64,000 nucleotides of DNA, from positions 15,943,639 through 16,007,638 of the forward strand of contig NC_058141.1 in NCBI RefSeq assembly GCF_011075055.1, read 5' to 3'. A model generated the notes under the pieces. It made no database searches and had not been told where the DNA came from. It was given only the letters and a program-made list of their open reading frames with translations. The DNA comes from Mangifera indica. Taxonomy: Eukaryota; Streptophyta; Magnoliopsida; Sapindales; Anacardiaceae. Below, in pieces: positions 13,677 through 26,723 of this stretch (positions within the stretch are counted from its first letter, which is position 1; every line of letters starts with the position of its first letter). The translations under genes were made by a program, and so were the position numbers.

Positions 13677-14474
13677 TGCCCTCTCATGCGGGTCAAGCTA
13701 CCCGATTTGAATATTGGTTTGGTCCGATTACGTGTTGTGAACTTGTGTCTGGTGTCTGATTGGAATATAATTCATATGAGCAATGCTATGTTTATAAATA
13801 ATGCAGGGAGAGTGAGCTCCGCCTTCCAATTCCCCAGTAAATTTTTTCAATTGCAGTAAAGTAAACCAACAAATTGTCAAAAAGATAAATGGAAGGGGTT
13901 TCAATCGGAATGAAAAGAAATTGCCACCAAACCAAAACCTTAATGCCCACCTGCTAGGCTGCTACGCCCATCGTTATAGTTGATCATGGAAGTTTCCTCA
14001 TCAGTGACGCTATCATTAACGATTATAATCTTAGGGTAATTAATTTATTATTTCTATTTATTGAATGTGATATTATATTTTGAGCATTCAAAAACACTCA
14101 AAGAAAGAGATTTAACATGAATGAATATCCGAGAATTTGAACGGGTGGGCATGTCATTTCAGACTTTCGGCAGCACAACTATTTGGAGCGAAATAGTTGA
14201 AGGCCACATACTGTAATAACAATATCAAAGCTTATTAGAGTGTTTTGACATGGTAACAAGCCCAATCACTTAGTGAAGTCCACAGAAAACTATGATGATA
14301 ATACAGTAAAAGGCCCATGGGACTTGCCTGTCAAAATATCCTATTTATTGAGATTAAAAGTGATTGACTTTTGTCGCTACATATATGTACAAAAGAAGAG
14401 AAATAGCTACCAACCTATCTAGTCCTGGTTTATGAGCTTCATAAAAATGTTTTGTTTGTTATTGTGATTAATTA
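13677..14474. other. Intergenic region upstream of GSA
   Basis: Promoter of the GSA gene on the left and 3' flank of the TPD1-like gene on the right. No open frame with recognisable protein features, and no repeat family of this window, was seen. Confidence 0.5.
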
Positions 14475-16030
14475 TTAAGAGCAAGCCACCGATGAAACTG
14501 ATAGATGGTACCGAAAAGTATTAGCATACTGAAACGAAAGGGTGTCACCATTAACCAAGGGTTTGCCATCATTAACAAGACAGTCATTGTAGGAAAGGCG
14601 CTTGAAGATCTTTGGATTGATGAGATGAGCAGAGCTAAACCAACCACATTTGATATGAATTCTAGAGATATTGCAGCCAGTGTCACAGGCATTTGTGATC
14701 TCAACAGTGTATGTTGGTATTCCATTTGGAAGAGGGTCTGTGGAACCTTGGTTAACAACAATATCTGCTGTGGTGCATCTCTTGTCCCTCATTCTGTTTC
14801 GTTCTTTCCTCATTAATGAAGCTGTGCAAAAACAGATATATAAGAACAAAACAAGTTAACAGAGACTTGGTAATTAATAAATTCAGATGGTGAAAGGATA
14901 TGCTTTCTTTCAGATCAGAAGTTAAATAAACACCCGACCGAAACATTTACAGATAAAATACACTTTTTGGAGGTGAATCACAGGAAGGAACTACTGGAGA
15001 ATTAAGAAAGAGGCAGAACCATCCCAAAAGCCTAGCTATTACATGGTTTAGGGACCATGATGCTCGTGGCTTTTTCTTTCCCATGCAGAGTGTGTCCTTT
15101 TAACTTTTCAACTTCCCTTCTTATTTATTGAAGTTGAATTAGAAGATCCCTCACTTTCGTTTACATTAATTGTATTTACTTTCTCTCTTTTTTTTTTTCT
15201 CAAATCAAGGCTGCCAGCTAGCAAAAAGAAAGGGATGCTAATTTGCGCATCCATCAATCACAAGAAGGTGATGAAAGCTAAAGGGATATGAAAATCCCAT
15301 AAGATATACTCTCAATGCTAATTCTTAATACTCAGGCTATCTATACACCCATCTCCGCGCCGCGTGATTGAGAACTTAGGGCTACCATTTAACCCCAACC
15401 CAACAGTGCAAGTTAGAATCAAGCATAACCGAAAAAAGGACGTGCACACCCCTGACAACAGTAATCGTACGCATTTGCGCGGCGTTGGACTACGGACTCA
15501 TCTGTAAATGGCAAAAAAATTCCCAACAAATGGTTCGTTTCATGACCCCACAGAGGATTATCAATTTGTGTTGCGTTCTTCATGAAATAGGTTCAACCTA
15601 GAATTACAACTCAGAATTACAAGAATGGTTGTCTTACCACGATCTAGAAGCTTGCGATAAGGGCCATGAAGTGGGTATCTGTCTCTCTCAAAACTTGAAC
15701 CAATAAAACCATGGGGAATATCTGAAACTAACAATAAAATAATGAATTACTTTAATAATTTATATATTTCATGTTTACTAAAAACAAAAGAGAACGAGAA
15801 CAAAGATGAAAAAACAAAAGATTCATGTTCCTGAAAGATATGGGAAACCAAACCACATAAACAAAAGTAATTATAAAAAATTTGAGTAATGCATGCAGTT
15901 GTACAAGTTACAATTTATCTTTCGAGGTTAGTGACGAACCTGAGAGAACAACAAGAAGGATAAACATTACAACGAGGAGAGCGAAAGCAAGAATGAAAAC
16001 GAGTCGGCGATTTAGTAGAGAACCTCTCAT
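14475..16030 (-). CDS. TPD1-like secreted cysteine-rich protein
   Basis: A member of the TAPETUM DETERMINANT 1 / TDL1 family. In Arabidopsis, TPD1 is the secreted ligand of the receptor kinase EMS1/EXS, which specifies tapetum in anthers. Three exons, 15940-16030, 15638-15721 and 14475-14821, join in frame to 173 aa. Residues about 9-30 form a hydrophobic segment ([19 protein letters not shown]), a signal peptide or signal anchor. A basic linker ([11 protein letters not shown]) precedes the conserved domain. That domain has all six cysteines expected ([32 protein letters not shown]) and the motifs GIPTYTVEI and [13 protein letters not shown]. The second exon was found by joining phases, not from a long open frame. 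The 5' flank is GA-rich. Whether it has the TPD1 or a TDL1-type role cannot be told from sequence alone. Confidence 0.88.
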
Positions 16031-16870
16031 CACAAGAACTAAAAAAAAAAACAAAAAACTAGCTCTGAGAATCTAATAAAGTCACTGAAATCAAAAAGAG
16101 AAGTGAGCCAGACTCGACGTCGTAACTCGATCGCTAAATCGATTTTCACCGTTGGGTGTCTCTCATCTCGTCCCGGTTTCAACTGCATAAAAGAAAGAGA
16201 CCGAGTTATATTGAGATACTGTGCTGTGCGTATGTATAAGTCACATCAGGACGATTCGTCAGATTAGATGGTAGATTTGACATAAAAGGTTATTGAAAGC
16301 TAGTGACAACCAAAACGACGGCGATTTGACAAACCTAAAGAAGGTATAAAGGTGGCATTGAAGAGGAAACATTCACCATTCCGGAACACACAGATTCAAA
16401 AGTATAAAGTCTCCACCAAATACATATTACTCGGGAAAACGGAGTTTTCGGCTCTAAAAGATAGTAGAATTTCTTGAGAAGAAAAAAAAAGGAGAAATAA
16501 AACAAGTTGTAAGCGTAATTTATAAGTGCTAGAGAAGCGTGGACAAAGCAGAGAACAGAGAGAGAGAGAGAATGTGTAAGAGTACAGTACAGATTTACGG
16601 TACATATGTAAAGAGTAAACAAAGATGAAGAGACAAGTTGGCAGCGAAGATCGTGAAAGGAAGAAATGTAGTAGTACAATCCGCATTTATCTCAGAGAAA
16701 AGAGAGAGAGACAGTCAGAGGCGAAGGTGTACAATTTTACCCGATGTGTAGAGAGAAGAATCAACACCGATACGCGTGCGTCTAGGGACGTAGGAGGAGG
16801 AGGAGGAATTTTGCTGTTTGTTTGTAATTCTATTTTATAGCGGGGAGATTTATGTTTATAATTAAAAATT
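16031..16870 (-). promoter_or_regulatory. 5' leader and promoter region of the TPD1-like gene
   Basis: On the minus strand this is rich in pyrimidine runs (a GA microsatellite at about 16556-16571 on the plus strand), as is common just upstream of plant genes. A leader intron is possible but I could not fix its ends. The overlapping minus-strand frames at 16335-16686 look like translated CT-rich sequence, not protein. Confidence 0.45.
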
Positions 16871-18891
16871 TTGAAAGGCGTGTAATTGAGATTATCGATG
16901 TGCAGAAAGAAAAGTTCACGTGTGGGTTGGACAGATTTAACGATGTAACATGTAATAGGAATTGCCAGGCCAGGGATTGGGCTCGGGATTTTAATTACTG
17001 ATGCAAAAAGGACTGCTCATACAAAATTAGAGGAAGAACAATAATAAAATGGTTTTGAAATAACAATGTAGCTAAATCACCATAGTTAAGTGGACGATTA
17101 GAAGAATAATTGAAGTGTTATAATTCTGAAAATCCAAATTGTGAATGGGAGAATGATTTAGCAATAGGATAGGAGGATTTGCTTTATCTGTTGTGGGGTG
17201 TGCATTGGTTACACTTCCACTGAAGCGCTCCTTCCCTTTTCAGCATTTTGTCATAAATACAACAAAATTGTCGGTGTGGCTGTCTTGGCGGGAGCTTTGC
17301 AAGGTCAGAGATCAGGCGGCCTGTAGTGCAGGCTGCTGCTGCCTTGCCTCCAAACTTGTGCTACCACCCCTAAGTTGCCTCTTAACTTGGGTTCCCTCCC
17401 TTCCAAAGTGGTGAAACAAGGGGATTGCTATTTGCTATCAAGACTATAGACCAATCTCATTTCCATGTCAAATTTTGACCTTCTACTTATAAAAATGAAA
17501 ATTTGATACTCTATTATTCCATGAAGTCATTGTGAAGCTCACATTTGAGCTGGAGCTGGTGCTCAATCTCAAGCGTAATGAAGGCTGGAGCTCAAACTCG
17601 ACTTCCGTGAACTCATTTCAAGCGCGAATCCGCCCCTATCTCCACAAACCCAACCATTTTCCATAGAAAAGTGCTTTCAAGACCTCATTGTTATCAGTGG
17701 TCAGGTAAATTATAATTAGGGTTAGATTCAAACTGAACTCATTCAAATTCAACTTGAATCAAGCTCGATTCAAATGATTTCAAAATGAGCCATCCCTAGC
17801 CGAGCTTGGTCAAGCTCGAGCTACTCGCTAAATTTTTCAATTAAAAATTTTGATATAAAATAACGTCGTTTTGATCAATATGTATTAAAATAACGTTGTT
17901 TTAATAACAAAAAATGAGTCGAACCGAATTCGAACCAAGTTTAAGCTTGACTTTCACGAGCTTAAGCTCGAACTCGAATTTAGTTATATGTACATCAAGC
18001 CGAGCTCGAACTCGATTCGGCTCGGCTCAAATCTAACCCTAATTGTAATTACCCTTGAGCCCTTAATCCAATATATATACTAGTGGCTATAGCTCTTCTC
18101 CTAGTCTCTACGCCTGTTGGTCTCTCTCTCTCTCTCCCCCTCTCCAAGTCGGCTCTCTCCGAACAGCTGATGTGAAAGTTGCTCCATCTGACATCATTTC
18201 CCCACCCCTAACCGTTAATTAACGGGTTTTGTTGTAGGAAATATAAAAGCAACAGAGAAGAATTGTGAAGTATCACTCACGGTAAATTGGGATTCGCTTC
18301 TGGAAAAATTACTTCACAGATTATATTTAGGGTTTGATTGTGGATGTGAATGATAGATTGATTCTGTGTTGTGTTGTGATTTGGTTGAATTAGATTGACA
18401 CATCTACAGGTGAGGTTTGTAAATTGAGTTGTGACAAGTGAGTTCATGCATTTGTTACGAATCCTTAGTCATGACTATAAAAAAAGTCATGGTTTTTAGC
18501 AAACGGCTCGTAAAACGGGTCATGTTGAGGTTTTGAGGGATCAATCCGAACACAATCCATTTATCCACCCAACATCTTTTATGTTGGCGTCTAAATTATT
18601 TAAATCTAGTCCTGCTTTTTAAGTGCAATGTCGTGACGGGTGCTCAGCTATGTAATTTAACAAAAAAATTTCTCAGCTGATGTCTGCGTAATTTACATTT
18701 TCCACATAACACATCCCTCAACTCACCGTTAGTAAACATATAAAGAATATTCTACTTCTACGTCAGTTGCTTCAACATGACAAATGAAGAATTGAGGGAG
18801 GATGACACCAGAAACATGTCCAAAAGCTAGACTAAAAGAGTCTCCCAGGAAAAATGAATACTGGGAGGTGGCAGTGCTCTCAAAGTCTGGG
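16871..18891. other. Intergenic region containing one inverted-repeat element
   Basis: Apart from the element at 17718-18040, no gene is supported. A CT microsatellite runs at about 18120-18145. The 73-codon frame at 17193-17414 has no recognisable features. The last few hundred bases are the 3' flank of the MORC gene. Confidence 0.5.
17718..18040. mobile_element. Non-autonomous TIR element, GAGCTCGA family, copy B
   Basis: The element begins AGGGTTAGATTCAAA and ends with the near-complement TCAAATCTAACCCT. It is flanked by AATTATAATT on the left (17708-17717) and AATTGTAATT on the right (18041-18050), a 10-base duplication with one mismatch. The arms are rich in GAGCTCGAACTCGA-type sequence. 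The middle (about 17857-17905) carries AAAATAACGTCGTTTTGATC followed by a similar inverted stretch, shared with the other copies. No coding capacity. Confidence 0.75.
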
Positions 18892-21800
18892 TTAGGCGCT
18901 TGAAGCCTTCATCCTTTCCAGTAGCTTAATCCTGTCGAGCAATTCTTGGATGGTAGCAGAGGCATCCTACAGGGACAACAAACCACACAAATGAGATGCC
19001 CTATTATTGCAAAGACAATAAAAATAAATAACAGTTGGGAAAGTCTAAATTGGAGTCATGCTGAGCAAGAAAGACCTTTATCCTCTTTCTCAAATTCTCC
19101 TCCTCCCTCTCCCTTCGGTCCCTCTCCTCTGAGAATATATCAATTAGACTCTCTTGTTCCTTGTTCAATTCATCAATTTTTTGCTGTGCCTCTTGAAGCT
19201 AACCAAAACCACGCATAAATTAGAAAGAGGAAGAGAAAATACATCGGCATCTTCTATAGATATCCACCTAACTGGAAATCCGATCAAAGATATTTTTATA
19301 GATGTTGTTCATTTATTAGGGTAAAAAGGCAAAAGAGACAGCACCAAAAAGGGGATCCAAAACAAAAATATCACAATCATTTCTCACACAACTAGAACCA
19401 GATCCAATAACAAGAAGTCAAGGATACAGCTATACGGCACAAGTACTTGCCACATTTAGAAGTTATACAAGCACATCAAAATTGTAATTTGATAGATGCA
19501 TCAGTGCTCATATTGCTGGCACATACCTGAACTTCAAGTGATCTACACTTATCTTTTTCACCTAAAAGCTCTCCTTCCTTTTCCTTTAATCTAGTGACAA
19601 AAAGATAAATACGTAAGTGGATACAGTTAATAGAATTGTGCATAAAGGAAAAACTTGCAAAACAACTTCAAATTACAAAAGGAAGAATAACAACCTCTCC
19701 CTCAACGCAAAATTCTCTTGCTTTAACTGTCCTAGAGAACTTGAATTTGAGTCTGAAAGTAAATGCTCGTGATTATTAACATCACCTCCCTGGCAGTAAA
19801 CATAGGCCAATTAAAATATTCCTATGGTAATCACAGAGAATATCTACACCCGTGTCAAAAAGAGACATTTAAGCATAAAACACACTCATAAAAGAAGAAG
19901 GAAGTTGACGAGATATAAAGCTAGGAAATAACCTTTGGCTGTGATTGCAACAGTGGTCTAACAGAACTCCCCCCTGAAGCACAATCTTGCTGAGATTCAA
20001 TATCGTCCAAACATGGTGATATACGAGTCCTATGCAACCCATCTTTTTCAAAAGATTTCTCAGTAGGGAATATATTTTGACTACTGCCATTGACTCTTCT
20101 CTCAGTTATCACAACATGCACACCATCATCACTAACATACTCTGCAGGAGGTGGTGATGGTTCAGAAAGACTTGCTTCTTTTCTTTGATTTACCAGAGTC
20201 TTCACCCTGTTCCTGCCATTGCTGGAGACATGTCTATTCTGACCTCCACCAGTTCCCATTCCAGGAGGTATTTCAGGTTCTTTTCCTCCCTGTCTCTGAT
20301 TTGACCGCAAATCGTATTTGACTGAATTTGAAGGTGGTATCTTGCTGCTGGTGAGTGAACTCTTCTTAGGTAGAGCAACAGCCAATGGATGATAATCAGA
20401 AGATTCTATAAAGTAAAGATATGGTTGTGAAAGAATGACATGACTCACTGATTGCAAAAGCTAATTATGTCCAATTCACAAAGAAAACAATATAAAAGTA
20501 TAGGAATATACCTCTATCTTCAGACTCATTTATTTGTTTCTTATTACGTCTTGCAGCATACCCAATTCTATGACAGTGGTTGGACCTATGTAAAGCGAAG
20601 TCAACCACAGGAAAAAGTTGGGAACCAGAACAACCATTTACTAAATAAAACCAGAAACTGGTAGCACTAACCAGTAATTCTTTTGCATCTGTATTAGTCG
20701 TGTCTCAAGTCTTGCAAGTACAGTCGTTCTTTCAAAACCCTGCTTATCATGAGCTGGTTCAACAAAATTGGCTTCCAAAACCCCTATCATTAGCAATGCA
20801 ATGCATAACAATCAACTTCAAGTCAACTAAAACAGAGAAACTCAGATATTTAAACGCATAAACAATACCTATAACTCCCCGACCATCACTTCCTGCAGCA
20901 TTCCAAAGCCTCCAAAATGGCTGAAAACCCAATATTGCTTAACAGCTTAAAACTATATTTGGCTATAACAAATTATTGTAATATGCGAAGATTCAAATAT
21001 TTGTGAATCTACTGAAACAATTATCAATCTAATTCTAGGGGTATTAATCACAAGCATCCAAAGAACATGCCCAATGTTTCACACCCCATTCCCCAATGTG
21101 AAAAATGGAAACACTTATATCCAGCTAACAAGATAAATCCCATCTTATAGGATAAAAAACAGCTTCTGTATTAAAAAAAAATTTAATCCTATCCTTAGAC
21201 ATTGAAACTAATACCTTTAAAGGCAATAACACTTCTTCCTGCTTATAACACCCCTAATACACCTCATAAATGGGTATTACACTGTTTTATATTTCATTAT
21301 TATCATGTATAGGAGCTTTGTTTTGGGTTTTCAAAAATTTTCTAATATTTCAATGGACAAAAATATTTCTCATTTGAATTACAAATCTTTTCTTTGTATG
21401 GTAAACAGTACTATTATACTTGTATGGTAAACAGTACTATTATATATTAGTATAATAAGTACTAATTCAAGTACTAATGATAATATGTTACTATGTGATT
21501 AAGTGATTTTAAATTAAATAAAGTAATACTCCATCACATAGTGACACATCATTATTGGTATCCAAATTGGTAATCATTATAGATGCACATAGCATTACTT
21601 GAATGATTGCTTTTGGTGGACACACACACAAGAAGATATAGCAGGAAGCTAATTCAAAATAAGAATCTTCACAGGGAATAACTGCTACATTAAAAATGAA
21701 GCAGCTACTAAAGTGATATGAATCATAGAATTGAAAGCATAGCAAACCTTGATGAGTCGATTTTTGTGATAAACATTGAACCCTTGAACATCAATATGGT

Positions 21801-24800
21801 ATTTCGCATCCTTCACAAACCCAATAATCACTACAGCAGTCATCTGATGAAAACAGTAGATGTATCAGCACCCAATTAACCAACCACAGAGATGCATGAA
21901 AAATAAAATGAAGAATTACATTTACATCCTTCGGAATCCCATCAGCACCAGGCTGTGGCCGATATGTAATCTCCTGGGACAGCATCATATCATTCACTAT
22001 ATTGTGGTGCTCAACATCTTTTCCACGGAGAATGATTCGAAAACCGGGAGGAAGTCTCAGATAGAGAATTGAAGCATAACTCTGAAAAATAACAGCATGC
22101 TTTAAACCACTGAAATTAATAATAAAAAAAATTCCAAAATCTTTTTTAAATTCTAACTTTCCCAGTTCATACTCACTCTTCAACTAAATCAATGAACATT
22201 CTTCTCTGAACCACAGCATAATATGTGAATTTCTAATTAAATAATTTAGTCAAATGTAACGAATGAATGCAATAAAAGTGTTTTTTTAAGACTAAATAAG
22301 AAAAAATAACAATAGACATGGATACTCATATCTGTTACCCAAATAACGCTAGAAAATCTGATTATTGTAATAATACAACTCATGAAGTGATATAGTTACC
22401 CTTAATGAATGTCTATAAGTCAGGAAGTGCCTAGAGTTAGGATACTTTTTTGCCATTTGTATATTCTTCTCATCTCGGTTTACCCCCCTGAGCTGGATAT
22501 CCTGCCAGATAATACATCACAAAATTCAAATTTTAAAAATTTTATATAGTTTGAATAGGAGGGAGAGAATTTTGAGTTAAGAATATCAACTGAATCCAGT
22601 CACAATACAAAGTGATCCACAATTGGAAGAAGGAAACAGGATGCATACATGCTTATCAGTGTCAAAATCGAGTTCCAACTGTCCCTCGTCATCCTCCCAA
22701 AGATTGTATATGATAATACATGTACCGTGATCTTTTATGCGATCAAACTGCAAAGTACAGGGGGCAACAATTTAATCACATCGAAGAACCACATAGAAAC
22801 AATGAAGCTAGAAAAGCCAAAACAAAAAACATGAAGTAGCTCAAATACAAAAAAAAAAAAAAAAAAACCATTGGTGATCCTCACAAATGGACACAAGAGA
22901 GATAAACAGCAAACCAAAAGTTGAAGAAACTAAAACATAAGACATTTCAACATTAACAATAGAAAATCACCTGATGGAGGAGGTCTGCTTCACTGGAAAA
23001 TGGAGACCACTGAATAATTGTTTCCACATTTCTATTCCAGTCACCAGGAGAAGATCTTATTATCTTCTTCCATTCTTGTCCACTTCTTTCATAGTCAAGC
23101 TTTGAATTTCAATGTACAGAACAATAAATCATCAAAAGCATATAAAATAAGCATAAGTTCCACAGAAGCTCGAAAACAAGAACGCATGAACAACAATTTA
23201 CAATTAAGACAGTAAAGAGTTATAATAAAGCCGCACGTGCATGAGCAGATCATAGTTAAAAGTTATGAACACCATATAACCACACAAACTGCAAATATAA
23301 ATAATACACCACGAAAACAAATTGTGAATTCAAAATCAAGCAACAAATAAGGTCTCCTAAGAGGTGGAAAAACTAACACCAGAGATGATTCAATATTATA
23401 GACCATGAATTTGGGGAGATGTAGCTTTATATGAGACAACCTACACATATAGAACAAGTAAATCAAGTAGTCAACCGAAAAAATTTTCTCATATTTTCCA
23501 ACATAAAAACTAGGATTGGATTCGAAACGAGCTTAGCTTGAACGAGCTCGAGACAACAAATACGAATCTGAGTACGAGCTGAGAAGTAAAACTAGAAACA
23601 AACCCAAGCCCGAATCCAAACTAAAGTCATGCTGGAGTCACAAGCCAAACACAGCTCGCTTGAACTCTTAGCAAACAACGTCGTTTTCAACCTTACCAAA
23701 AAATAGGACTAGATTCAAAGCAAGCTTGTTCAGACTCAAAACAAGTTTAGCTCGAACGAGCCTGAACACGAGTCCGAGAAAACAAATACAAACTTGATCA
23801 CGAACATGTGATTGAGCAAGCTCGGTGAGCTTGAACCGAACACGAGCCAAGCCCAATCCAAAACTAGCCAAAAATGAGTTGGGCCTTGTTCGGACTCGGC
23901 TTGTTTCCAGCCCTAATGAAAACCTTTCATTGGTTGATTTATTTAACAAATATAAAAATTGAGAACAGTCATAATAAGATGAATAGTTATGCATGATGCG
24001 CTCTAATATATATGAAAACTTTCTTTTGTTATTACCATGGGCACCACTATATCTTCCTTTCCTGTGCTCCTCAAAAATGTGTAGGATAGCAATCCAATAC
24101 TTTGAGTAGGGCTATAATCAATGTCAAAATATTCAATTCGTTAATTTAGAACATAAAATCAAACTATCATTTAAGTAAAAAAAATTTTCAAACATCATAG
24201 ACAAACGCATAATAAACAAAGTAAAACAAACAAATATGCATGTAGAAAGGAAGAAGATTCTTTCAAGAAAATTCTTTATAATACTGGTTTACAAATATAA
24301 CAAATGTGCATCTCCTCTTAATAATCTTTATGAGCATAAATCATTAGTTCTATAATATCTTTTCTTTCTTTCTCCATTTTTCTTCTTTTTCACTTGACTG
24401 TAGTATCTAAACTTATTTTAGTCAAATGATAAAACAGTTTCCATTACTGATGCCAGCAAAATAGAAAAGCTCTAATGTTCTCTGATAGATGTAACAGTGT
24501 GAAAATGCTAGTTCCACAAGGCAAAATCCTCAAAGCTTAAGACAGGTCAGACAGCAGAACCAAATAAGTCTGATCAATTACAACCAAAAATTGAAAGAGT
24601 AAAATATATACACAATTAAAAACAAATTGAAGACAAACCTTTTTCCATCTTTTCCATAACAACGTGAAAACACAATGACATCTGCTCCAAGTCTCATGGT
24701 GCTTGTCTTAAATCCATTGCCATCTGATAGATCAGAATATATATCAAAATGCTCCACAGAACTAAGTGCAACAGCTTTAAAAAAACATTCATTCAAAATA

Positions 24801-26723
24801 ATAGAAGTTTACATTGTCCAATGGTGTTAGCTACTTTGCTTTTTGCAGAATAACCAAGAGACATACAGTGTCGCATTTTATCAGGATCCATGCCACCACC
24901 ATTATCTGCAGCAACAATACAATCATAACTCCAAAAGACAAAACAAAGACTTTGAACATAAGCAGATCACATCAAAGAGCACGGCCTGAACACAAGAGAA
25001 GATAGTCTATAATAAAGACCTTCAATCAACAACATTCTGCTCCTATCCTTCCTACTTTCAAGCATATCGACATTAACATATGTAGCTCCATTGCAGACCT
25101 TAAAAAAAGGAATAAAAATTATTAACATGGAAAAAACAATGTATATCCGGAAATGCCTGAAATGTATTCAACATAAAGTACCTCATCCAATGAGTTGTCC
25201 AAAAGTTCTGCAAATGCTGTAAACGGAATGACATAGATCATTTATAAAAGTAGAAACTTCAAATGAATCCAAGAAAAAGGTACTAATAAACATAAAAATA
25301 GACTTGTCCATATATTAGAAAATTTACCTCCAAGTGCCCATTTATGACTGGTTGCATTTGAATGTAGAAATTTGGGATGAACCCTCACATGATCCATGCC
25401 ACCTGTAAGTCCAATGATACACGAGATAGCTAGCATTTATCAATATGAAAGAATAATAACACATGAATTTGCAATTTCATGGCAAGTCTACATGATATAG
25501 AAAGTCAGTCAGTCAAGAAAGAACGCATTCAGCAAATGTCTCTAATACAAAAAAGTATGTATTATTGTATTAGCAATTTATTTCACAATATTATCTTCGA
25601 TGTCTCCTTACTTAAAGTAACTGAACCCAACAAACGCAACTATTGTGCTGAAATATCTATCCTCAGACACCATTCGGATGTTCACCATCACATCCTTCAC
25701 AACCATTTCTCTGTAAAAGTTATGCTTCCACAGTCTCACTACAATTCTGACTATGGATGGAAATAAGCAAACAACATATGACCTCTTCCCTAACTGTTCC
25801 AAAATCAAATTGGGTTAACCCATGATAGGACTACATATCTTATAAACCCTTTACCCTTCCCACCCCCCAAAAATAAAAGGCAAAAATCCCTTTAGAGATC
25901 TCACATAAGACCGCAACCACAGAAAGAAGAGCCCCAACAAATAACTGACAGACACATCATCGAGAAATAGGCAGAGTGTAGAATGTAATTCACAGGCACA
26001 AACAATACATAGAGAAATAGTAAATTTCAACTAGAAGTGTCGATTATTTTCTACAACCTACCCTATATGTTTAATTTCTTATCTTCAACTTCTTGATAAT
26101 AGAACATAGTTGTTTTTTCACAACAATCAAATATTGGCAGACCTGAACAATGTAAGGTTACAGTTGATAGTGTGATTAATCATACTCTTGACCTTTGTAA
26201 GCACAGCAAGTCAAAAAAAGAACAAGATTAAAAACAACTATTTTGTAGCACCAAGAAACATAGAATAGAATACTAGCAAACTATTTATATTAGCGAGTAA
26301 AGATACAAAAATAGAAACATTACCAGAGGAGAAGTCCCAATCACCAGATGGAGCTCCTTCATAATCACCTGCCTTCCAAAACTGCTTACAGCTCTGCAAT
26401 CCCGCTCCTACCGCAGTATGAGTCACCGTCCCTCGGTGCGTTTCCGTCACCGCGAGTGGTTCCGCAAGCCCCAACGGCAACACCACTCCTAATTCATCCA
26501 GCTTCTTTCTCCTTTTCTTATCAGGCGGGCCACTAAGATCCCTGGCTCTCTTGATGGCGTCGTAAATTCGATCACATTCCGACTCAGACCCAGAGTCAGA
26601 CTCGGACTCGCTACTGCTACTGAGTTGGATAAGCGAAGCGATTTGTTTCGAAACATTTTCGCCTCGCTTGGGCTGTGGTGGGGCTGACATTGCTACAATA
26701 TTTTGCTTTGCATGTTCATCCAT
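18892..26723 (-). CDS. MORC-family GHKL ATPase (MORC7/MORC4 type)
   Basis: Microrchidia ATPases act in transposon silencing, heterochromatin compaction and immunity in plants. Twenty exons join in frame to 830 aa: 26324-26723, 25328-25402, 25182-25216, 25020-25098, 24813-24905, 24639-24723, 24036-24111, 22971-23099, 22649-22747, 22400-22501, 21926-22081, 21748-21843, 20869-20920, 20672-20783, 20512-20585, 19933-20405, 19695-19789, 19527-19590, 19076-19198, 18892-18966. The N-terminus is Ser-rich and acidic with a basic KKRRKK patch, a likely nuclear signal. ATPase motifs are AELLDNSLDE (159-170), DNGGGMDPDKMRHCMSLGYS (from 197) and GQYGNGFKTSTMRLG (from 226). GKDVEHHNIVNDMM and QGFNVYHKNRLIKPFWRLWN mark the S5-like part. 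The tail is a predicted coiled coil (KEQESLIDIFSEERDRRERE). The start is the first ATG in frame. Intron 7 holds a transposable element. The subgroup was chosen from recalled similarity. Confidence 0.92.
23512..23914. mobile_element. GAGCTCGA-family TIR element in MORC intron 7, copy C
   Basis: It begins AGGATTGGATTCGAA and ends TTTCCAGCCCT, with repeated GAGCTCG and AACGAGC units inside and an AACAACGTCGTTTTCAACC stretch near 23675. The flanking ten bases (CATAAAAACT and AATGAAAACC) agree at seven positions, so any target duplication has decayed. It lies wholly between MORC exons 24036-24111 and 22971-23099, so it should be spliced out. Confidence 0.6.

Noticed and set aside
16335..16686. Overlapping minus-strand frames of 96 and 114 codons
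   Set aside because: Translated CT-rich leader/promoter sequence (Ser, Leu and Phe runs) upstream of the TPD1-like gene.
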